DNA of 64,000 bases from CALXQW01 sp031553045 (GTDB lineage: Bacteria > Verrucomicrobiota > Verrucomicrobiia > Opitutales > Intestinicryptomonadaceae), in the NCBI GenBank assembly GCA_031553045.1, contig JAVBLZ010000001.1, forward strand, positions 259,743 to 323,742, read 5' to 3'. Shown piece by piece: positions 16,338-25,706 of the stretch (position 1 is the stretch's first letter; each line of letters opens with the position of its first letter). Under the pieces are notes generated by a model. That model saw only the letters and a list, made by a program, of their open reading frames with translations. It made no database searches and had not been told where the DNA came from. The translations under genes were made by a program, and so were the position numbers.

Positions 16338-18674
16338 TTAGAATATTAAAAGGTGCACCCTTGCGCCCACCGACAGATTGTCTTCCCTGAGAGCGCCCTT
16401 GCGATAACCCAACTGGTATTCAATAATCCAAGAGTTGCCCAGCCTTGTCCAAAGAGTATAAACTTGGTCTGTTATATCGCCGTAGTTGTAATCATAGTGC
16501 CATCTGCCTATGAGCCTGTAATTTTCAGAAATTTTGTACTGCGCTTCCAATCCATATTGGTTGATGTAGCCGTTTAGGTACGTTGAAAAGAATGTTACCG
16601 AAGCATGATCCGCATCATGCAAGCGTATGTAGGTATTAAGCTCTGGCAAGTCCAGATAATTTACATCTATGCGGCTGTAACCGCCCACGGTAAGCCATCT
16701 TGCGGGCGAGAGGCTAAGGTGCGTATAAAAATCGGAATAAGAAGTCCTATTCACATTTATATACTGCCCTCTGGTGTAGTCCGGATACAGATAGGGTTGC
16801 TGCTCAAAATTAAAATCCTGATAAAAATCAAGGCGCGCCAAAGTGCGTGAGCCGTAGCCATCGCTATCTCTTGTCTGCAAGATATTTTCCAGACCCATGC
16901 GCAAAGTGTTTGTGTCTGTAAGCAAATCCGTATTTCTTTGCAAACCCAAATCCAACATGGACGGATAAGAAGAAAACGCCAGAGTGTCTATCTGCGGAAT
17001 CCTATCCAAGCCCTGCGACGCCGACGGTATGTAGCGGTAACTCATCACAGGGCGTAGATTATGGCGTAAGCCGTCTATATTCATAGTTTGGCTGGTATAA
17101 TCCCAAGTGCCCCAAACGTCCATCTGGGCGTCAAAACCAAACTGACCGAGCATTCTGGTATAGTCCGAAGATTTGCCGTAGGCGTCTGCATAATGCGTAA
17201 CCCTTACGCCCAAGATAGGCGTAATACTGCTCCAAGAATTGAAGCTTATTGGTCTGGATATGCCGTAGAAAGCGTCTATGCGCTTGCTTGTTGTCAGGGC
17301 GTTTGAGTTGTAAGGGTCAAACTCCCTGTAATAACCCACCGATACAAATGCGTCATGATAAAGCTTTATGCCAAAAGGGTCTGTGGGCTGCATATCAAAG
17401 CGCAATTCAGGCAGACGCTGCTGCACAATCTCCCAATCGTTGGGTTGGAATCTTGAAAATGCGCTTATGTTGAAAAAGCTTCCGTAATAGACAAGCTCTC
17501 CAAAATTGTCTGGAATTTGATTGTCGTAAAAATCATCAGGACGAAAATCTCTGAGCGTGTGCTGGTCTTTCCAGTAATATAATTGCCCTGTGAGAATCAC
17601 AGAATCGCCGAATGTCTGCATGTGTTTTCCGTTTATAAAAAACCTGTCAGACTGCACTTGCCTGCCCAAATCGTCATAACCCCTCACCCCGTCGGAGGCG
17701 CCGTCATTTATAAAGCCCGCCTGCCAAGAACCCACAATGTTTGTGAATGAGCTTGTATAATTGTAATTTGCAGCAGGGCCCACCAAAACCGAACGCTTTG
17801 AATAGTAGTCTAACAAAATGCCCGGGTCTATATAATCTAAACCAGTGTAATAAACGGTATCTCTGATATAAAAGCCGTAGTCGCCATTGTATCCAGGTTG
17901 TATATCAAGCATAAACGGCGGACGCGTAAAGTTGTCATGAGAAACGTAAGGCAAATAAAAGAAGGGAACTTGACCTATGCGGAATGTGGTATCCTCCAAC
18001 TCAAGCGTTGTGGTTTCCGGAGTGTATGTCATTTTGTCCGCCTGCATGTTTATGGAGAACATATCGGGCTGACCCACTATCACCGAAGTTGAGTCTGAAG
18101 TTATAGTCTGCTTTGTGCCCGCAACATTATTTGCCTCAATAAAAAGCGGAGAATGGCCCAGACGCAATTTTTCAGCGCTTATGGAATTTTCGTCTGTTTT
18201 GAGTTTAAGTTCGTTAGACACCATGCGCAGATAGTCTTGAGATATGCGCACGTCTCCTGAAGCCGTCGCCAAAGATTCCGTACCAGAGTATTCAATTTTA
18301 TCGGCGTCTAATTCAAAATTTTTATCTTTAATTTTTGCGCTTCCACTGGCGATAATCTTGGCTTTATTTTCACCCTCATAATCCATCTTATCGGCACTTA
18401 GTTCAGGATGGCTTGTCTGCAACCTGCCGAAGCTTTGGGCTTTGAGCTTGGCAGCTTCTTTGTCGGAAATTGGAGCCGCCGAAGATTCCGCCGCAGGCGC
18501 AGCCGCATTTTCTTGTTTTGTGGGTATGTCAAAGCTGGGTCTGTCAAAGTCCACCATCTTGGAGCGTTCCGAACTTTGAGCATAAATATTACCAAGCACG
18601 ACACAAAAAGCCACACCCGTGCAAAGAAAGCATTTCTTAAAAATTTTCACCCAAACATTTTTATTGTCGCCCAA
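16338..18674 (-). CDS. lptD: LPS-assembly protein LptD
   Basis: This outer-membrane translocon component inserts LPS into the outer leaflet with LptE. The 778-residue frame has an N-terminal hydrophobic signal segment (KCFLCTGVAFCVVLGNIYA) and a Pro/Ala linker. An OstA/LptA-like beta-jellyroll follows at about residues 95-215, with repeats such as KIIASGSAKIKDKNFELDADKIEY and DVRISQDYLRMVSNELKL. A long barrel then begins at the family landmark VPFFYLPYVSHDNFTRPPFM. The C-terminal strand motif ends in VHLLIF. The start codon is TTG at 18674; a GTG at 18650 just before the signal segment is a real alternative. It is divergent from murJ, whose product also serves the envelope. Cysteines are scarce, so the disulfide pattern of E. 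coli LptD is not evident. Confidence 0.92.
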   Translation of the reverse strand: MGDNKNVWVKIFKKCFLCTGVAFCVVLGNIYAQSSERSKMVDFDRPSFDIPTKQENAAAPAAESSAAPISDKEAAKLKAQSFGRLQTSHPELSADKMDYEGENKAKIIASGSAKIKDKNFELDADKIEYSGTESLATASGDVRISQDYLRMVSNELKLKTDENSISAEKLRLGHSPLFIEANNVAGTKQTITSDSTSVIVGQPDMFSINMQADKMTYTPETTTLELEDTTFRIGQVPFFYLPYVSHDNFTRPPFMLDIQPGYNGDYGFYIRDTVYYTGLDYIDPGILLDYYSKRSVLVGPAANYNYTSSFTNIVGSWQAGFINDGASDGVRGYDDLGRQVQSDRFFINGKHMQTFGDSVILTGQLYYWKDQHTLRDFRPDDFYDNQIPDNFGELVYYGSFFNISAFSRFQPNDWEIVQQRLPELRFDMQPTDPFGIKLYHDAFVSVGYYREFDPYNSNALTTSKRIDAFYGISRPISFNSWSSITPILGVRVTHYADAYGKSSDYTRMLGQFGFDAQMDVWGTWDYTSQTMNIDGLRHNLRPVMSYRYIPSASQGLDRIPQIDTLAFSSYPSMLDLGLQRNTDLLTDTNTLRMGLENILQTRDSDGYGSRTLARLDFYQDFNFEQQPYLYPDYTRGQYINVNRTSYSDFYTHLSLSPARWLTVGGYSRIDVNYLDLPELNTYIRLHDADHASVTFFSTYLNGYINQYGLEAQYKISENYRLIGRWHYDYNYGDITDQVYTLWTRLGNSWIIEYQLGYRKGALREDNLSVGARVHLLIF

Positions 18675-18745
18675 CCGTAAAACAAGCTTTTATTTAGCTT
18701 ACTCTTGATTTTTCTGAAAAAAGGCAGATTATACGCTGATTTGAT

Positions 18746-20281
18746 ATGCAATTAGGAGCAACATTTAAGAATATTTCTAAAGTGGCAACCGCCACTATGG
18801 GTTCTAGGGTTTTGGGGCTGGTAAGAGACCAGATTACTTTTGCAATTTTAGGGGTAAGCGCCATAGGTTCAGGTTTTTTATTCGCATTCAATTTGCCTAA
18901 CTTATTCAGACGCCTAATGGGCGAGGGGGCGCTCACAAGCTCCATGATACCTGTGCTTACAAGCACTCTGCATAAAGATGGGCAAGAAGCCGCCTTTGAA
19001 TTTATAAATAAAATCTTTACCCGCACATTTGTAGTTTTGTTTTTTCTCACACTTTTGGGTATAGCATTATCTCTTTTTGCCTATCAGCTTGCAAGTACGG
19101 AGCGTTACGTGCTAAGCGGTTTATTTTCGATATTTCTTTTGCCCTACATGATACTCATCTGCCTTGCGGCGGTGCTTTCCGGGGCGCTCAATACGCTGGG
19201 TATTTTTGGTGCGCCCTCGGTGGGTCCAATACTTCTAAACGCCTGCATGATAGCGGCTTTGCTGATAGGCGACTATATTTTCCCCGACGATTTGCAAAGC
19301 GTAATATATGTAGTATGCGGCGGCGTACTTTTGGGAGGGCTTTGTCAACTGGGCTTGCCCGCCTACTATCTCTATAAAAAAGGCTGGCGATACAAAATAA
19401 ATTTTGCCTCCAGCCCTGAACTTTCTGAGCTTATCAAACTCTTTCTGCCAGCCTTGGCGGGCTCTGCAATAATACAGATAAACATTGTAGTTTCAAAGCT
19501 CTTTGCGGTTTATATAGACGATGCGGCAATGTCTGTAATATATATAAGCAACCGCCTTGTAGAGCTGCCTTTGGGCGTCTTTGCGGTAACAATTTCGACA
19601 GTTTATTTCCCAAAGCTTTCACTGCTCAGCCATAATAAAGATTCCAAAGGTTTTCTTGCGGAGTACAGACGGGGGCTGATTACAACTATGGCAATCACCA
19701 TACCCGCCGTATTTGGTTTGGTGGTTTTAAGCAAAGACATTCTTGCCCTGCTCTTTCAATGGGGCGCTTTTGATATTGACGACGTAAATTTGTGCGTGCC
19801 AATCCTAATTGCCAGTGTGATAGGCATGCCCTTTTACTCCGTGGTAACCTTTGCCACAAAGGGCTTTCACTCAAACAAAGACACAAAAACCCCCATGCGA
19901 ATTTCTATCGTGGGCTTTGTTACAAACATAGCTTTTTGTCTTATATTGATGTTTGAATTTAAGGCGCTGGGTCTGGCTCTGGCAAACGTTCTGGCGGCGG
20001 CACTGCAGTCTGTATTGCTCGTGTACTTATTCGCAAAAAGCAAAGGCACGATACAAGGGTTTTCATGCAACGTAAAAATTATTGCGGCTTCGGCTATCAT
20101 GGCATTTTTTACTTGGGTGATGAAGTTGGGGTTTGAGCAAGTTTTGTCTGGCAAAATTTTATACTTAACAAACTGCACGGTTTTGATAGCTTTTGGCATA
20201 GTAATATACATTGTTGCCCTAAAACTCTTGGGGTTTGAGCAAATGAACGAACTTACAAAACTTTTGAAAAGACGCAAATAA
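18746..20281 (+). CDS. murJ: Lipid II flippase MurJ (MviN)
   Basis: This polytopic inner-membrane protein exports lipid II for peptidoglycan synthesis. The 511 residues form about 14 hydrophobic segments of the MOP superfamily. The N-terminus shows TMGSRVLGLVRDQITFAIL, then FNLPNLFRRLMGEGALTSSM and IPVLTSTL, with the essential Arg and Gly-Glu positions of the family in place. Charged residues in later helices are typical. It heads a rightward run, with hemE starting 1 bp after its stop. The 71-bp gap to lptD must hold both divergent promoters. Confidence 0.95.
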   Translation: MQLGATFKNISKVATATMGSRVLGLVRDQITFAILGVSAIGSGFLFAFNLPNLFRRLMGEGALTSSMIPVLTSTLHKDGQEAAFEFINKIFTRTFVVLFFLTLLGIALSLFAYQLASTERYVLSGLFSIFLLPYMILICLAAVLSGALNTLGIFGAPSVGPILLNACMIAALLIGDYIFPDDLQSVIYVVCGGVLLGGLCQLGLPAYYLYKKGWRYKINFASSPELSELIKLFLPALAGSAIIQINIVVSKLFAVYIDDAAMSVIYISNRLVELPLGVFAVTISTVYFPKLSLLSHNKDSKGFLAEYRRGLITTMAITIPAVFGLVVLSKDILALLFQWGAFDIDDVNLCVPILIASVIGMPFYSVVTFATKGFHSNKDTKTPMRISIVGFVTNIAFCLILMFEFKALGLALANVLAAALQSVLLVYLFAKSKGTIQGFSCNVKIIAASAIMAFFTWVMKLGFEQVLSGKILYLTNCTVLIAFGIVIYIVALKLLGFEQMNELTKLLKRRK

Positions 20282-20282
20282 C

Positions 20283-21320
20283 ATGGATTCCAGAGAACTA
20301 TTTCACGCAACACTAGCCGGCATAAAGTGCATTAGACCCCCATTTTGGATGATGAGGCAAGCCGGCAGGTATCTGCCTGAGTATAGACAACTCAAGGCGG
20401 AACATGGGTTTCTGGGCTTGGTAAAAAATCCTGAACTTTCGCTTGAAGTCGCCCTTCAGCCCATGAGGCGTTTTGATTTTGACTGCGCCATTTTATTTTC
20501 CGACATCCTTGTTGTTTCAGAAGCCTTGGGGCTTCCCTACACTTTCAAAGACGGCGGCGGCATAATGCTTGAAAAAACAATTTTATCTGAATCAGACATA
20601 GACAAACTCCCGCCTGCTGAAATTGTGCGTGAAAAACTTTCCTACGTTTCTCAAAGCTTAAAGCTTTTGAGAAAAGCCCTGCCGCAAAAAGCGCTGCTTG
20701 GGTTTTCTGCGTCGCCATTTACGCTTGCTTCATACATGGTGGAGGGCGGGTCTAGTGCGGACGGTTTTTCAAAATTTAAGAATTTCCGCAATGAAAACCC
20801 ATTGGCTTTCGCCAAACTTATGGATAAACTTGCGCTTGTCATACAGGAATACGCCTCAATGCAGATGGAATGCGGCATAGATGCCATACAGCTTTTTGAC
20901 TCCAACGCCCAGTATATAGAGGCGGATAAGTATGAGTCGCTTTCGGGGCGTTGGCTTGCCCAGATACTTGAAAATATTGGCGGACGCATGCGCACGATAG
21001 TCTATGCAAAGGGTATGAGCAACCGCTTTGCCGAGCTTGCCCCCATGGGTGCAGACGCATATTCTTTGGATTCTTCGGCAAGATTATCGCACATAATGCT
21101 CACCTGGAAAGCTCCATACGCCTTGCAAGGCAATTTGGACGAAAAACTTTTGTCTGATGCCAACCCTGAAAAAGTCAGGGCTGAAACTTTAAAAATTTTG
21201 GACGATATGTCGCCCTTGGGCAGGCATATTTTTAATCTTGGGCACGGCATACTTCCTGACGCAAAAATAGAAAATGTTGAGGCCATGTGTGAAGTCGTAA
21301 AAAATTATGGAACTAAGTAG
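20283..21320 (+). CDS. hemE: Uroporphyrinogen decarboxylase
   Basis: It decarboxylates uroporphyrinogen III to coproporphyrinogen III in heme synthesis. At 345 residues it matches the family. The signature PPFWMMRQAGRYLPEYR lies at residues 18-34. FDCAILFSDILVVSEALG and VQALGF-type blocks (GFSASPFTLASYMVEGG) follow, and FNLGHGILPDAKIENVEAM ends the catalytic core. It follows murJ by 1 bp and overlaps hemN by 14 bp, so consecutive heme steps are translationally linked. Confidence 0.97.
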   Translation: MDSRELFHATLAGIKCIRPPFWMMRQAGRYLPEYRQLKAEHGFLGLVKNPELSLEVALQPMRRFDFDCAILFSDILVVSEALGLPYTFKDGGGIMLEKTILSESDIDKLPPAEIVREKLSYVSQSLKLLRKALPQKALLGFSASPFTLASYMVEGGSSADGFSKFKNFRNENPLAFAKLMDKLALVIQEYASMQMECGIDAIQLFDSNAQYIEADKYESLSGRWLAQILENIGGRMRTIVYAKGMSNRFAELAPMGADAYSLDSSARLSHIMLTWKAPYALQGNLDEKLLSDANPEKVRAETLKILDDMSPLGRHIFNLGHGILPDAKIENVEAMCEVVKNYGTK

Positions 21321-22647
21321 GCTTATAGAAAAGTATAAATCTAGCGGGCCAAGATACACGTCTTATCCCACTGCCCTCAGCTTTTCGGAAAACGCCGACG
21401 CCGCACTTTTGGCGGCTTCTTGCGTAAATCAAGACTCAGATTTTTCCCTCTATGTGCACATACCTTTTTGCCAGTCTTTATGCAGATTTTGCGCCTGCTC
21501 TACCACAATTTGCAAAGACGTAAAACTGGTTGATGAATATTTGGACTTATTAGACAAAGAGCTTCTGCTCTGGAAAAAATCAGGATTAAAAAATCGCAAA
21601 CTCAAACAGATACACTTTGGCGGCGGCACCCCAAATTTTCTTTCGCCAAAGCAGATTGGGTTGCTCAATAAAACCATTGAAAGATATTTTGAAAAAGATT
21701 CCGACTGTGAATTTTCCGTCGAGCTTGACCCCAGAACCCTCAATTTGGAAAAAGTTGAAGCCTTTGCCGCTTCCGGTGTAAATAGGGTGTCTTTGGGCGT
21801 GCAAGATACAAATGAACAAACGCAAAAAGCCATAGGCCGTATTCAGCCGCATGAGCTGAATCTTAAATCTGTACAATGGCTTAAAACTTGCGGCATAGAT
21901 AAAATAAATGTGGATTTGATTTACGGTCTGCCGCTTCAAACCGCCGAAACTTTTTCCCAAACAGTTTCAGATGCTCTTGAAATTTCTCCTGATAGGATTG
22001 CGCTTTTTCAGTACGCTCACGTGCCTTGGGTAAAGTATTCGCAAAAGAGTCTGGAAAAGCTAGCCCTGCCGACTTCCGCCCAAAAGGTTGAAATGTTCAT
22101 AAGCGCCATGCGCACATTTGAAAGCGCAGGTTTTGAATATATAGGCTTAGACCATTTTGCGCTACCTCAAGACACGCTAATTGAGGCAAGAAAAAATAAA
22201 ACTTTGCAAAGAAATTTTCAGGGATACAGCACGCACGGCGGTTTAAATTCTTTGGGGATAGGTTTGACTTCAATATCTCAGACCGCCTCTACTTATAGGC
22301 AAAATCACAAAGAGATGGCTTTGTATAAAAAATGCCTGCTGGAAGAAAAGCTTCCCATAGCCAAAGGCATAGTTTTAAATGCTGAAGACATTTTGCGCAG
22401 GCGTATAATTATGGACATCATGTGCAATCTGAACATTACTTTTTCCGATTATTGCCCTGACTTTGCGGAAAAATTTTCAAAAGGCTTTGACATTCTTGAA
22501 AAAATGTCAAAGGATGGGATTATCAATTTAACACCAAAGAGCTTGTCCGTTACTAAGTTGGGAAGAATATTTTTAAGATCCGTGGCTATGGTTTTTGATG
22601 AATATTTTTCGGCGGACGACAAAGGTAAGTACTCCAAAACTTTATAG
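21307..22647 (+). CDS. hemN: Oxygen-independent coproporphyrinogen III dehydrogenase (radical SAM)
   Basis: This radical-SAM enzyme makes protoporphyrinogen IX without oxygen, consistent with an anaerobic or microaerobic life. At 446 residues it is the full-length HemN type rather than the shorter HemW. The 4Fe-4S motif is YVHIPFCQSLCRFCACSTTI, with the CX3CX2C spacing plus the following Cys typical of HemN. Next come FGGGTPNFLSPKQI, VELDPRT, NRVSLGVQDTNEQTQKAIGR, INVDLIYGLPLQT and YIGLDHFALPQD. The start overlaps hemE by 14 bp. No oxygen-dependent HemF is seen in the window. Confidence 0.96.
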   Translation: MELSRLIEKYKSSGPRYTSYPTALSFSENADAALLAASCVNQDSDFSLYVHIPFCQSLCRFCACSTTICKDVKLVDEYLDLLDKELLLWKKSGLKNRKLKQIHFGGGTPNFLSPKQIGLLNKTIERYFEKDSDCEFSVELDPRTLNLEKVEAFAASGVNRVSLGVQDTNEQTQKAIGRIQPHELNLKSVQWLKTCGIDKINVDLIYGLPLQTAETFSQTVSDALEISPDRIALFQYAHVPWVKYSQKSLEKLALPTSAQKVEMFISAMRTFESAGFEYIGLDHFALPQDTLIEARKNKTLQRNFQGYSTHGGLNSLGIGLTSISQTASTYRQNHKEMALYKKCLLEEKLPIAKGIVLNAEDILRRRIIMDIMCNLNITFSDYCPDFAEKFSKGFDILEKMSKDGIINLTPKSLSVTKLGRIFLRSVAMVFDEYFSADDKGKYSKTL

Positions 22648-22655
22648 GTATAATA

Positions 22656-23219
22656 ATGAACGAAACAATAAAATCTATACTTGAACGCAGAACAACCCGA
22701 GATTTCACGCAGGAACAAATACCTGACGATGCTCTTGAGCTTATAGTTGAATGCGCACGCTATGCGCCTTCCGGCATGAACGCCCAGACCTGCCATTTTA
22801 CGGTGATACAAAATGCCGAAATTCTTAAAGAGCTCAATGAAAAAACAAAGCTTGAGCTGCGCAACACAGGCGTATCGCGCCTTGTTGCAATGGGTGAAAT
22901 TGCCGACTTTAATTTCTTCTACAACGCCCCCACCTTAATCATAATTTCCGCCGACCCAAAGAAGGCGGCAACCCCTGTTGAAGATGCGGCTTTTTGCATG
23001 CAAAACATCATGATTGCCGCACAAAGTTTGGGTATAGACTCCGCCTGCGTAAATTCAATTTGTTTTGTGCACAATAAGACTGAAGTGCGCTATTTACTCA
23101 GCGATATTGAAGTGCCCAGCAAAAACCACGTCTATGGTTGCATTGCCCTTGGTTACAGTAATTGCGGCAAACCTGAAGCGCCGGACCGCACGGGGTTTGA
23201 GTTTAATTACGTGCGTTAA
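22656..23219 (+). CDS. Nitroreductase-family FMN oxidoreductase
   Basis: This 187-residue member of the NfsB/FRP-like flavin fold reduces nitro compounds, quinones or flavins; the true substrate is unknown. The N-terminal FMN-phosphate motif is ILERRTTRDFTQEQIPDDAL. CARYAPSGMNAQTCHFTVIQ and the C-terminal VYGCIALGYSNCGKPEAP complete the pattern. It lies 8 bp after hemN, at the end of the murJ-hemE-hemN run, and is followed by a strong terminator at 23234-23267. Confidence 0.88.
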   Translation: MNETIKSILERRTTRDFTQEQIPDDALELIVECARYAPSGMNAQTCHFTVIQNAEILKELNEKTKLELRNTGVSRLVAMGEIADFNFFYNAPTLIIISADPKKAATPVEDAAFCMQNIMIAAQSLGIDSACVNSICFVHNKTEVRYLLSDIEVPSKNHVYGCIALGYSNCGKPEAPDRTGFEFNYVR

Positions 23220-23233
23220 AACTTAAAAAAAAC

Positions 23234-23267
23234 AAAAAGACTAAGAGGAATTTCTCTTAGTCTTTTT
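23234..23267. terminator. Bidirectional rho-independent terminator between convergent genes
   Basis: A perfect 14-bp inverted repeat, AAAAAGACTAAGAG with CTCTTAGTCTTTTT, has a 6-nt loop. It sits between the stop of the nitroreductase (23219) and the stop of the convergent PIG-L gene (23306). A-runs and T-runs on both flanks let it serve both strands. Confidence 0.92.
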
Positions 23268-23305
23268 GTCTTACACGAAATCTTGCCGTCTGAGGCTAAT
23301 TGAGG

Positions 23306-23986
23306 CTAATTAATTTTGCGGGTCATTACAAATGCCTCTGCGGCAAATAAACCGCAGATAGAACCCCTAAATTTTGCCAATGCCTCTAAACCTTCTAAAG
23401 AACGAGGGTTTGGGAAATCTTTAATTTGGCTTTTATACTTTGAGAACGCCTTGAGCTTTATATGCAAAAAGTCGGTAACATCCGTAAACACATTGGGGAC
23501 AAAAGCGCCTTCAACGGTGTCTATATTCCAATGTGTTTCAGAAAGAGTTTCATACATATAAACTTCTTTCACGCCCCTTCCCAATTCTGAAATCGGCCTT
23601 ATTGCCACTTGGAGGGCGTAACAAATTTCTCTGTGGTCTTTATGAAGGTCATTTATAAATGGCATGTAAATAATATTCGGACGAACTTTTTCCAGCACGG
23701 CAAAAACTTCTTTATTTATTATGTGGGTGGGTTCCGTAGATAACAGTGCTGCGGGAAGCTCTGAAAAAATTATTTCTTTTACGCCCAATACATCCATGGC
23801 ATCGCGCGCTTCCTTGCGCACAATATCCCAACCTTCTTTTTTGAAAAGCGGATGAGGATTCACCCCATGACCCGTGAGCACAGACACAAACACCTCATCA
23901 CCCATACTCGAGTGTTTTGCGATGGTTGCGCCCAATCCTAAAGTTTCATCGTCCGCATGCGGGGCTATCACAAGAATCCTACTCAT
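23306..23986 (-). CDS. PIG-L/LmbE-family N-acetylglucosamine-type deacetylase
   Basis: This 226-residue Zn-dependent de-N-acetylase of the PIG-L family removes acetyl groups from amino sugars on lipids or small thiols. The metal motif VIAPHADDETLGLGAT (AHxDDE type) is at about residues 5-20, and the second metal-binding histidine region is INDLHKDHREICYA. The central SVLTGHGVNPHP is a usual loop. It overlaps the formyltransferase by 8 bp and forms an operon with it and the sugar-phosphate transferase. The three together suggest deacetylation and re-formylation of an amino sugar on a surface glycan. The substrate is inferred, not seen. Confidence 0.88.
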   Translation of the reverse strand: MSRILVIAPHADDETLGLGATIAKHSSMGDEVFVSVLTGHGVNPHPLFKKEGWDIVRKEARDAMDVLGVKEIIFSELPAALLSTEPTHIINKEVFAVLEKVRPNIIYMPFINDLHKDHREICYALQVAIRPISELGRGVKEVYMYETLSETHWNIDTVEGAFVPNVFTDVTDFLHIKLKAFSKYKSQIKDFPNPRSLEGLEALAKFRGSICGLFAAEAFVMTRKIN

Positions 23987-24998
23987 ATTTTTCTCCTGTT
24001 AAATTCAGTATTTTATTTTCCAAATTATCTATTTTTTTATTAAGCAAATCAATCTGTGACACCAAGTCCAAGCCTAACTTTACGCCGACTTTAATTTCAG
24101 GTCTGGAGCAATCATCCTCATAAAACCATTTGGTAATTTTTATAGGTTTTGTGCCTGTTTGGACGACAAAAAAATCTTTCTCCGAAACTAAAACCCTGCC
24201 CACAACGCCTCGATAATTATCAAAACTTTCATCCAATGCGGCACGCATAATAACAAGCTTTCTTTCATTATGATACGTGAACGCCCCAGGGTGAGGATTT
24301 GATGAAGCGCGTATCAGAGCATAGATTTCCTCAACATCGTCAGACCATACGATATGCCCGTCCGCCGGACGCCTTATGCCCGTATAAGTTGCCAAAGATT
24401 CATCCTGCTTTAATAGTCTTATAGAGCCCTTTTCTACGGCATCACAAAAAATGTCCATTGCCTTGTCTATACACACTGCCAATTTTTCTCCGACATCGTC
24501 GGCGTGGTCATCATCATCTACTTTCAATGATACCTGAGCTATGATATCGCCGTCGTCAACACCTGAAGAAATTTCAAAAAAAGTTGCGGCGGCAGATTTT
24601 TTCAAATAAGTTATCCAAGCAAGAGGCGCTCTGCCCCGACCCTCTGGCAGCATAGTGGGATGAAAACCTATATTGAGCTTTGCTATTGACATAACCGACT
24701 CTTTGGCCAACTGAGAAATACCCGCAATAAATAGTATATCCGGCTTAAGCTCGCAAATTTTATCAACTACTTTTGCGTCATTTATATTATTAAAACTCCC
24801 ATAGTATATGGAGTTTTTAGACGCTATATCTGAAAAATCCACAAAGCCGCTCACATTCTTTGACACACCGGTATCAAGGCCAAAGATTCCCACCAAATTC
24901 ATATTGCGCCGCAGCAGACATTCTATTATGCGCAATGTCGAGCCTACAGCCCCCGCCACCACGATTTTTGGATTTTTAATATCAATAAATTTTTCCAT
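23979..24998 (-). CDS. Formyltransferase-fold protein, probable sugar N-formyltransferase
   Basis: This 339-residue relative of methionyl-tRNA formyltransferase (Fmt) has a Rossmann-type N-terminus (NPKIVVAGAVGSTLRIIECL), the folate/catalytic loop NIGFHPTMLPEGRGRAPLAW, and the catalytic-Asp loop EISSGVDDGDIIAQ. The Asn two residues before the catalytic His in Fmt (N-x-H) is Gly here (IGFH), a variant seen in a non-Fmt subgroup. From about residue 240 there is a C-terminal domain (ALIRASSNPHPGAFTYHNER), and it closes with a leucine-rich coiled-coil-like tail. Its place between a sugar deacetylase and an initiating sugar-phosphate transferase points to formylation of a nucleotide or lipid-linked amino sugar rather than tRNA. 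Confidence 0.82.
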   Translation of the reverse strand: MEKFIDIKNPKIVVAGAVGSTLRIIECLLRRNMNLVGIFGLDTGVSKNVSGFVDFSDIASKNSIYYGSFNNINDAKVVDKICELKPDILFIAGISQLAKESVMSIAKLNIGFHPTMLPEGRGRAPLAWITYLKKSAAATFFEISSGVDDGDIIAQVSLKVDDDDHADDVGEKLAVCIDKAMDIFCDAVEKGSIRLLKQDESLATYTGIRRPADGHIVWSDDVEEIYALIRASSNPHPGAFTYHNERKLVIMRAALDESFDNYRGVVGRVLVSEKDFFVVQTGTKPIKITKWFYEDDCSRPEIKVGVKLGLDLVSQIDLLNKKIDNLENKILNLTGEKYE

Positions 24999-25004
24999 GT
25001 TTAT

Positions 25005-25592
25005 CTATTTTTTCACAAATTTTTTTTCACCCAAAAGCACAACTGCAAATGTTTTAATCATAATTTTAAGGTCCAGAAAAAAGGTGAGATTGTCCACATA
25101 ATATGCGTCATATTTCCATCGCTCCGGCCAAGGCAAATAAATGCAGCCGCTTACCTGCGCAAGCCCCGTACAGCCTGGCAAAACCTCAAGACGCTTGCGG
25201 CCGTTGTCGTCAAAAATTTCAATGTCCGAAGTAAGGCAGGGCCTTGGGCCTATCAAAGACATATCGCCAAGCAAGATGTTTAAAAATTGGGGCAGTTCGT
25301 CAATTTTGAACCTGCGCAGCAATGCGCCGCAGGGAATGTATTCATCAAACTTTTTGCCTGCATAAAGCTCGCCGGTATTGCCCCTGTTGGGATTGTGAGT
25401 TAGGGTTCTAAACTTGAATATTGAAAAAACTCTGCCGCCTTTTCCGAGCCTGTTCTGACGAAAAAATATAGGCCCTTTTGAAGTGAGCTTTATAAACACC
25501 GCCACCGCCAAAAGAAGCGGAGCGCACGCCAACAAAAGCAGCAATGAAACAAGAATATCTATTATGCGCTTAAAAAAGTTTTTATAAATCAT
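25005..25592 (-). CDS. Undecaprenyl-phosphate sugar phosphotransferase (PglC/WcaJ-like monotopic)
   Basis: It starts glycan assembly by moving a sugar-1-phosphate from UDP-sugar to undecaprenyl phosphate at the inner membrane. The protein has 195 residues, the short PglC-like core. One N-terminal re-entrant hydrophobic helix (IIDILVSLLLLLACAPLLLA) is followed by FRQNRLGKGGRVFSIFKFRT, the catalytic Asp-Glu in FKIDELPQFLNILLGDM and SLIGPRP. VLPGCTGLAQVSG lies further on. It is the first gene of the three-gene leftward operon; the formyltransferase starts 6 bp after it. Confidence 0.92.
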   Translation of the reverse strand: MIYKNFFKRIIDILVSLLLLLACAPLLLAVAVFIKLTSKGPIFFRQNRLGKGGRVFSIFKFRTLTHNPNRGNTGELYAGKKFDEYIPCGALLRRFKIDELPQFLNILLGDMSLIGPRPCLTSDIEIFDDNGRKRLEVLPGCTGLAQVSGCIYLPWPERWKYDAYYVDNLTFFLDLKIMIKTFAVVLLGEKKFVKK

Positions 25593-25706
25593 AAGCTGTA
25601 AAAAACGCAGAAAATATACGCAATCAGAGTGCCTTCACGCAAGAAGATTTTGTTCCTTTACATTCAATTTTCTTGTTTATCAAAGAAAATTTCATATAAA
25701 AACGAT

